Assembly (NCBI GenBank): GCA_027625915.1
Contig: JANTQA010000036.1
Location: 3,219,501 to 3,283,500, forward strand
Direction: 5' to 3'
DNA length: 64,000 nucleotides
DNA from: Anaeramoeba flamelloides
Taxonomy: Eukaryota; Metamonada; Anaeramoebidae
Shown: in pieces, positions 58,328-64,000 of the stretch
Layout of the letters: each line of letters opens with the position of its first letter
Numbering within the stretch: the stretch's first letter is position 1
Program-made: the position numbers and the translations under genes
Notes under the pieces: model-generated
The model's database searches: none
Told to the model about the DNA's origin: nothing
The model's input: only the letters and a program-made list of their open reading frames with translations

Positions 58328-58419
58328 TTTTAAATGATTAATTTGGGTTTTGGTTTCAAAGAAAAAACTTTGAAAAATTGCTGGAAAAAAATGAAAAATT
58401 GAAATTCACTATGAACCAA

Positions 58420-58585
58420 CCCTATTAATTTTTTTTTTTGACCAATAACTAAATAAGGATTCCTTCTCTAGAAATATGTTTAATATTGTAAATAAACAGG
58501 GGTTACCAAATCTAAGTAATTGATAAAAAATTTTTTCAATCTCTATAAAATTTAGGTAAAAAAATTTAATAGAGATTATTCCCTT
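58420..58585. repeat. Partial copy of the C/F upstream segment
   Basis: This is closely similar to about 25797–25960, from CTATTAATTTTTTTTTTTGA to TTAATAGAGATTATTC. It lies directly upstream of copy G, just beyond the 10-kb unit. Confidence 0.65.
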
Positions 58586-58587
58586 AA

Positions 58588-59341
58588 CGGATTATCGTCA
58601 ACCTACTAGAAGCCTACGATCAAAGTATGTTGTTATTGGACCAAACCACCTTAATGCTACATTTCAAACTCTCTAAAAAATCTCGATTAGTCAAATATTT
58701 ATATTTGTTGATATTCATCAATTTAAAATGATACTTGTTTTAGTAAAAAACCCAACAATTTCAGAATAAAATATCTGCATTGTCCAACACAAATTTAAAG
58801 GTTGAATTATCAATCTAAAGACTCCAAAATTATAAAATATGTTGTCTTAAATTTGTCATGAAATGTAGATTAATAGTTAAAAATATAATGTATTTAAAAA
58901 TGAAAAAATTAACCAATAGATCTTTTTGACAAATAATTTTTGAAATCTTGGAAATATATTGATGTTGCAATTAGCTTTATAAAAAGGAAACAAAAATAAA
59001 TAATTTTTGTGTTTTTATGTTGATGATTTTTGAGTTAATCTTTGAAATGAAAATATTATCAAAAATAGTTACTTTTGGAAGTACTATAAATGAATTATTA
59101 AATACCTGGTGACTATTATTTTGAGTTTCTATTTTCAGATTTTGAAAAGGAATTAATTAAGAAATTTGCAAAATGAAAATTTTTAATTGTGATTATTTGT
59201 AAAAAATGTAAGAATTTATTGTTCAATAAGATTTATAATTGATTTTTTAGAGAAATTATTTGAGTTTTGTCAAAATAATACCATTCGCCCCCAATTATAA
59301 CATATTTAGATTCTAGAGAAGTCTATGGCGACCTTAATCCT
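58588..59341. mobile_element. Decayed TTAA-family element
   Basis: The left end is CGGATTATCGTC after TTAA (58584–58587) and the right end is GGCGACCTTAATCC. The interior follows 61941–62686 with many substitutions, so this is an older copy; it lacks the poly-A insert. Confidence 0.7.
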
Positions 59342-60016
59342 ATAATGATGAAAAAATGAAATATTTTTTAAAATTTGAAAAATATTAACCTCTCTAAAAA
59401 GTTAAAAGAAGGTTAGTTAAAAAAACAAAACCAATTATAATCAATTACTTTTAAGGTTTAAATTACTATACCCTGAGACCTTGTTGATAAAATAAATTCC
59501 AAAATTGTGAACACAGTTTAAACAGTTTATAGAATAGTAATACCACAAATTACATGCAATTTACAAATAATTTTGATTTTACAAATTATTTCATTTTTTG
59601 TCTTTTTTATTTTGTTTTCATTACATGTTTTCTAGTTTGGTAAGATGTTTTCTTAGGTCTGAATATATTTTTTTTTTTGATTGAAGGTTACTGTTGATTT
59701 TTTATAATAGAAAAATCTTATAAGAAATTAGTCAATGTTATCTTATCATTTGATCGATCAACAATTGTTGGTGAATTTTCAATAAATTTACAAAAACAGT
59801 TTTTGTTACTCTCATTTCATTAATTTGGTCACATTAATTTTTATTTTTTCATTTAATTTGGGTGGAAATGATTACTTATAAAAGCATTGATACTAAATTA
59901 CTTAAATGTGATTTTATATTAAAATTGGAAAAATATAATAAATTGAGTTTTTTTTTATCTATTTTTGATTTTTGGTATGTCCAAATTTTTGGAATGGGGT
60001 TTAATTTTCTAATATA
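59342..60016. other. AT-rich spacer
   Basis: I see nothing recognisable. The frame 59862–60086 runs into the MITE at 60017 and is not a gene. Confidence 0.5.
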
Positions 60017-60213
60017 CAGTCAGTTCCACTTACAAGACACAAACTTTCAACGAAATTTTAAGGCACAGAAAAAAATTTCAAATTAAGGCACAAATTTCAA
60101 ATTCAAGTACAATAATTTGTATCAAAAAAATTCCAAATTTTGTGCCTTAATTTGGGATTTTTTTGTGCCCTAAATTTCCTTGAAAGTTTGTGTCTTAAAA
60201 GTGCAACTGATTG
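60017..60213. mobile_element. TA-flanked MITE, family 1
   Basis: A 197-bp copy with ends CAGTCAGTTCCACTT and, inverted, CAATCAGTTGCACTT; TA lies on both sides. The motifs are somewhat more mutated than in the 26056 copy. Confidence 0.8.
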
Positions 60214-60239
60214 TATTTTTTTTTGGTGTAGTTGAATTG

Positions 60240-61936
60240 ATTTAGAGGTTTTGAAATTTTTATAAAAAAAATCAAATCTTAATTAAAATAATTACCAAAA
60301 ATTTCAAAATTTTTTATTTTAATTATTAAGTTAAATTTTGATTATGGAAGTAGACATATTGTATAATTTTTAAAAAGTTCTAATTATGTAAAAATTACTG
60401 AAAAAAAATATTTATTGAATGTAATCATCGGTTATAGTAACTTTGAAACCAAAGAATCATTCACTGCTCTATTTGTAATTAAAAAGCTGTCCCAAAGTAA
60501 TTCAGAGTTGAATATTTCTTTTATTTGATTTTTTGGAACATTTTTCTTGATTAATTTTACAGATTTTATTAAATTAAGTTTTGGATCTTGAAATGTATTT
60601 ATTCAAATAAATGAAATTAATAATAAGAATAAACCAAAAAATAGACCCAAGAAAATGATGTATATTTGAAAAAAATCTATTTTCTTTTTGAAGAAAAAAC
60701 AAGAAAGATCATTTTTCAATATAAATTCGTCGAAATCAGGAATGAAAAGAAAAAAAAAGTAAATTTTCCAAAGATTTTTTTTCAAATTCTTCTTGATTTA
60801 TATGAATCCAAACAAATTATTACCTTGAATTTCTCACCCTATTACTATTTATTATTATTTTACAAACTATTTTTTGAACAAATACATTTTCAAAATTCAA
60901 TTTTCAAATATTTTAATCAAAAAAACCAAAAAAGTGAAATACATTGGTGCAAATAACTTGTATTTTTTATTTTAACCCAAGATTACTAAAATTTAATCCC
61001 CCCCAAAAATATTTGTTTCCTGTAGAAATAAAAGAAACTTATTAATGGGATGAAAGCAGTATAGATATATATATATATAACGTTCTTTAAATAACATTTT
61101 TAAAAAAGAATTATGAAGATATTGGAAGATTAAAAATGTCATATTTTTGGAATTTTTATAAAAATCATTTAATCTCAGAATTTAATAAATATGACTAAAT
61201 TTTTGAAACAGTATTAGTTAATATTATTGAGATATTTCGGGAAATTAAAGATCTAACCTCTAAAGTCAATTTAAATCCATACAATATATATATATATATG
61301 TCTTCCTATCTTCAATAACCAGGTCTGGAAAAAAAAAATACCAGTTAAATTTTTGTAATGGGTTGAAGTTTGTCAACATGGGTTATTTAAACCACTATAG
61401 TATTTCAAAAATTAAATTAAAATGGTTGAATCCTGGGAATCAAAAAATAGTTCGCAAAGATTCGACCAACAATAATCCAAAAAATTAGGAAAAAATTTCA
61501 ATCATAATTCGGAATTATTTTAAGTTTTCAATTTAATAGAAAATAAATAATTATAAAATCAAAATAAAAGTATTCAATAATTCTTCATTTCTGAATTATA
61601 ATTTTCAATTATATCCTAGTTTATGAACCAAAAATATTATTAGAAGAATGAAATTTAAATAGGATTTTGAAATTCATTTTTATAATTCTTGAGAAAAAAT
61701 AAATAATTTATTTCTCCAAAAAATTCTATCTATCAAAATTTTTTTACAATGAAGTACTAATAACATCAAATAATAAAGTAGCAATTGATCAAATATTTCA
61801 AATATAGATCAAGTAATGCCTGATTTTTATCATTTTTTCTTGTCCAATTTAATCACTTTTTAGGATTTCCATCATTTAGTTGATATATATATATATATAT
61901 ATATCAAATTAGGATATCTGACAACCATCTGAGTTA
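60240..61936 (+). repeat. Diverged copy of the 27130–28260 dispersed repeat
   Basis: The correspondence runs from the GAAACCAAAGAATCATTCAC phrase near 60445 to the GGAATCAAAAAA and AATAAATAATTATAAAATCA phrases near 61435–61560. It then continues beyond the TTAA insertion at 62691–62790. Frames are not conserved between copies. Confidence 0.6.
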
Positions 61937-61940
61937 TTAA

Positions 61941-62686
61941 GGGATTAGCGTCTACCAAGTAGAAGCCTAGGAACAAAGTATGTTGTTATTGGGTTTAACC
62001 ATATTAGTGTTACATGGTTCAAATGTCTCTAAAAAATCTCAAAGTCAAGTAGTAATATTTGTTGATCTCATCAATTTAAAATGATCTATGTATTAGTAAA
62101 AAACCAAATAATTTCAGAATAAAATCTGCATTTCACCATAAATTTAGAGGTTGAATTATCAATATTCAGACTACAAAGTCACAAAATATCTTTCTTAAAT
62201 TTGTGGCCAAAGGTAGATTAGTAACTAAAAAATTCGTTTTTTAAAAATTAAATAATTAACAAATAAATTTTTTTGACTAATTATTTCTCAAATCATACAA
62301 ATATATTGATGCTACAAGTACATTTATCAAAAGCAAACAAAAATAATCAGTCTTTGTGCTTTTATATTGATGATTATTGAGTTAATCTTTGAAATTAAAA
62401 AATTCTAAAAATATTTACTTTTGTAAGTTCTAAAACTAAATTATTAAATACCGGAATACTGTATTTTGGGTTTCTATTTTTAGATTTGGAAAAGGAATTA
62501 AAGAAAAAATTTTTTCAAAATGAAAATTTTTTAATTGTGATCATTAGTAAAAAATGTAATAATTAATTGTGCAATAAGATTTATAATAGATTTTTTAGTA
62601 CTATTTGAGCCATCGTGCACTAATATGATTTGCACCCAATTACAACATACTTTAATGATTGGTAAATCTATGGTGACGCTAATCCC
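61941..62686. mobile_element. TTAA-flanked element without insertion, with empty sites elsewhere
   Basis: A 746-bp element with perfect 12-bp ends GGGATTAGCGTC/GACGCTAATCCC, flanked by TTAA (61937–61940 and 62687–62690). The host sequence around it matches 28260–28368, where the single TTAA at 28270–28273 is uninterrupted; 54275–54278 and 45233–45236 are further empty sites. No coding potential, so it is a non-autonomous element with TTAA preference. Confidence 0.9.
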
Positions 62687-62690
62687 TTAA

Positions 62691-63309
62691 AATATTATGT
62701 AATCAGATTAATTAATAATTCGAAAAATTCAATTTCACTTAAATGGTGGCACTAAAAATTTCAAAAATTTTACTTGCCCTATTAAAATCGAGAACATAGT
62801 ATTTGATATTGTGATGAATTTATCAAAACTCCCCTCACTTTAAAATAGATCATTTTTTTTTATTGAAAATAATTTGAATATTAATTTCCTCTGACTGATG
62901 TTAACTTTTCGAATTTTTTTTTAATTAGATAACCAATAGATTTTCGAAACTAAAACAAGTATTAAAAAAATCTCTGCTAGACATTCTTGAGATTTACTTT
63001 TTTTTTCTGTAAAATCAAAAGAATGTATAGAAAAAAAGAAACCCCAACAAAACCACCATTATTTTTTTTTTTTTTAATTCATAAAAATAAAAGAAATTTG
63101 AGTTGATTTTTTTTTTATTTCTGAAATTAAAAAAAAAATAGGTCGATGATGTTTTACATGATTTAATAGAATTAGTTTAAATCAGTATTTTTACTCTGAT
63201 TTTTTGAATTATGGAAAAAATAAGGTTAACCTTTTCTGTTTTTTTTTTTATGTTTATTTATAAAATCAAAGATTTTTTTACAATTATTTTAAATTCTCGA
63301 AAACATTTA
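62691..63309. other. Spacer with the tail of the dispersed repeat
   Basis: 62691–62790 continues the host repeat interrupted by the TTAA element (TTCAATTTCACTTAAATGG). The rest is AT-rich, with a short hairpin near 63100–63140. Confidence 0.5.
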
Positions 63310-63507
63310 CACTCAGTTCCACTTTTAAGGCACAAACTTTCAAAGAAATTTAAGGCACAAAAAAATCTCAAATTAAGGCCTAAAATTTGGAATTTTTTTT
63401 TTTTACAATTTATTTTACTAGAATCTGAATTTTTGTTCCTTAATTTGAGATTTTTATTGTGCCTTAAATTTCGTTGAAATTTTGTGCTTTAAAAGTGGAA
63501 CTGGCTG
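63310..63507. mobile_element. TA-flanked MITE, family 1, slightly decayed
   Basis: It starts CACTCAGTTCCACTTTTAAG and ends AAAGTGGAACTGGCTG between TA dinucleotides; the TTAAGGCACA motifs are partly mutated. The frame 63211–63477 crosses it and is spurious. Confidence 0.8.
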
Positions 63508-63509
63508 TA

Positions 63510-64000
63510 ATTTTGTTTTTAATTTTTTGAAAATAATTACAATTTATTTTATTTTCTTTTCATTTCTAAAATTAAAATAAACTTAGGTATCTACAACACT
63601 TGGTGGCACTTGAAGACACGACTGTTAATTAATATTATTTTGAATAGAGATTATTTTTAAATAATTTTGTTGAGTGTTGTCAAGTGCTGTAAATTGTCTA
63701 GCTTTTTCAGATTCAAAAGAAAAGAGAAAAAGCTTTTATTTTGTTCAATTCTTCTCAATTCAAGAAAAACTAAATACAGTTCCAACTTGGACTGTTTTCT
63801 AGTTGTTTAATTTTGTATTTATCAAGTTTAATTTCTGATTCTTTTAAGTTGTTTGATTAAGTGTTGATATTTTCTTATTTCTGTTATCTGAATTAAAGAT
63901 TTTAAACTATTAAATAAAAATATCAAAAATTTACTTTTTGAATTCTTTTCAATCTTCTTTTGTATATTGTATTTCTTGTCGTGTCACTTTTTTGATTCAG
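63510..64000. other. AT-rich end of the window with a hairpin remnant
   Basis: Around 63540–63605 and 63695–63775 are decayed hairpin modules (CTAGCTTTTTCAGATTC...AAAAGCTTTT). Nothing else is recognised. Confidence 0.45.

Larger units (their letters stand above)
48545..58385 (-). repeat. 10-kb segmental duplication, unit 2 (copies F and G)
   Basis: It is collinear with 22530–32395, including the same nested insertions in the spacer: MITE, TTAA element, retroposon and hairpin array. All those insertions therefore predate the duplication. The next segments on both sides differ from those of unit 1, so this is not a simple tandem pair. Confidence 0.9.

Noticed and set aside
1-64000. CRISPR arrays, bacterial operons, rRNA genes and telomeric repeats
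   Set aside because: None seen; the repeats present are palindromes, MITEs and segmental duplications, and the sequence is eukaryotic in character.
1-64000. Ciliate-type reassigned stop codons
   Set aside because: The four intact genes have no in-frame TAA, TAG or TGA and end at TAA, so the standard code suffices.

Overview
The window is about 80% A+T (judged by eye), with no operons, long gene-poor spacers, GT–AG introns and standard stop codons in all intact reading frames. This is a eukaryotic, protist-type nuclear genome. The dominant gene type, an RCC1-repeat propeller followed by BTB domains, is heavily expanded in Anaeramoeba-like metamonads, so that is my best guess for the organism (moderate confidence, no search run).

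The only recognisable host genes are seven copies of one two-exon gene for an RCC1 propeller followed by two BTB/POZ units (about 587–597 residues). Copies A (5403–7467) and B (15402–17505) are on the plus strand. Copies C (22661–24730), D (30279–32326), E (35815–37884), F (48659–50741) and G (56278–58327) are on the minus strand. C, E, F and G have intact reading frames; A, B and D are disrupted. The intron splits the same glycine codon in all seven, at an RCC1 loop.

The region grew by repeated duplication. A 10-kb block carrying C, its spacer and D (about 22530–32395) recurs as F, spacer and G (about 48545–58385). The A and B loci share their genes and 3' flanks (about 5300–9625 and 15310–19935). 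The 5' flanks of B and D match in inverted orientation. Much of 41.5–47.7 kb consists of inverted pieces of the same flanks without a gene.

The spacers are packed with small non-coding mobile elements: a TA-flanked MITE family with TTAAGGCACA subrepeats, a TTAA-flanked family with GGGATTAGCGTC ends, arrays of nested hairpins, a long inverted-repeat element, and a 5'-truncated LINE with a clear target duplication. Several insertions can be proved against paralogous empty sites inside the window.

The most interesting signal is in the genes. Between C and F the non-coding spacer is nearly identical, while exon 1 differs at about 4% of bases, mostly amino-acid changing. The changes cluster at equivalent loops of successive RCC1 blades and some variable residues occur in mosaic combinations. 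This looks like a diversifying family of propeller-type recognition proteins coupled to BTB adaptor domains. Function and mechanism are inference.
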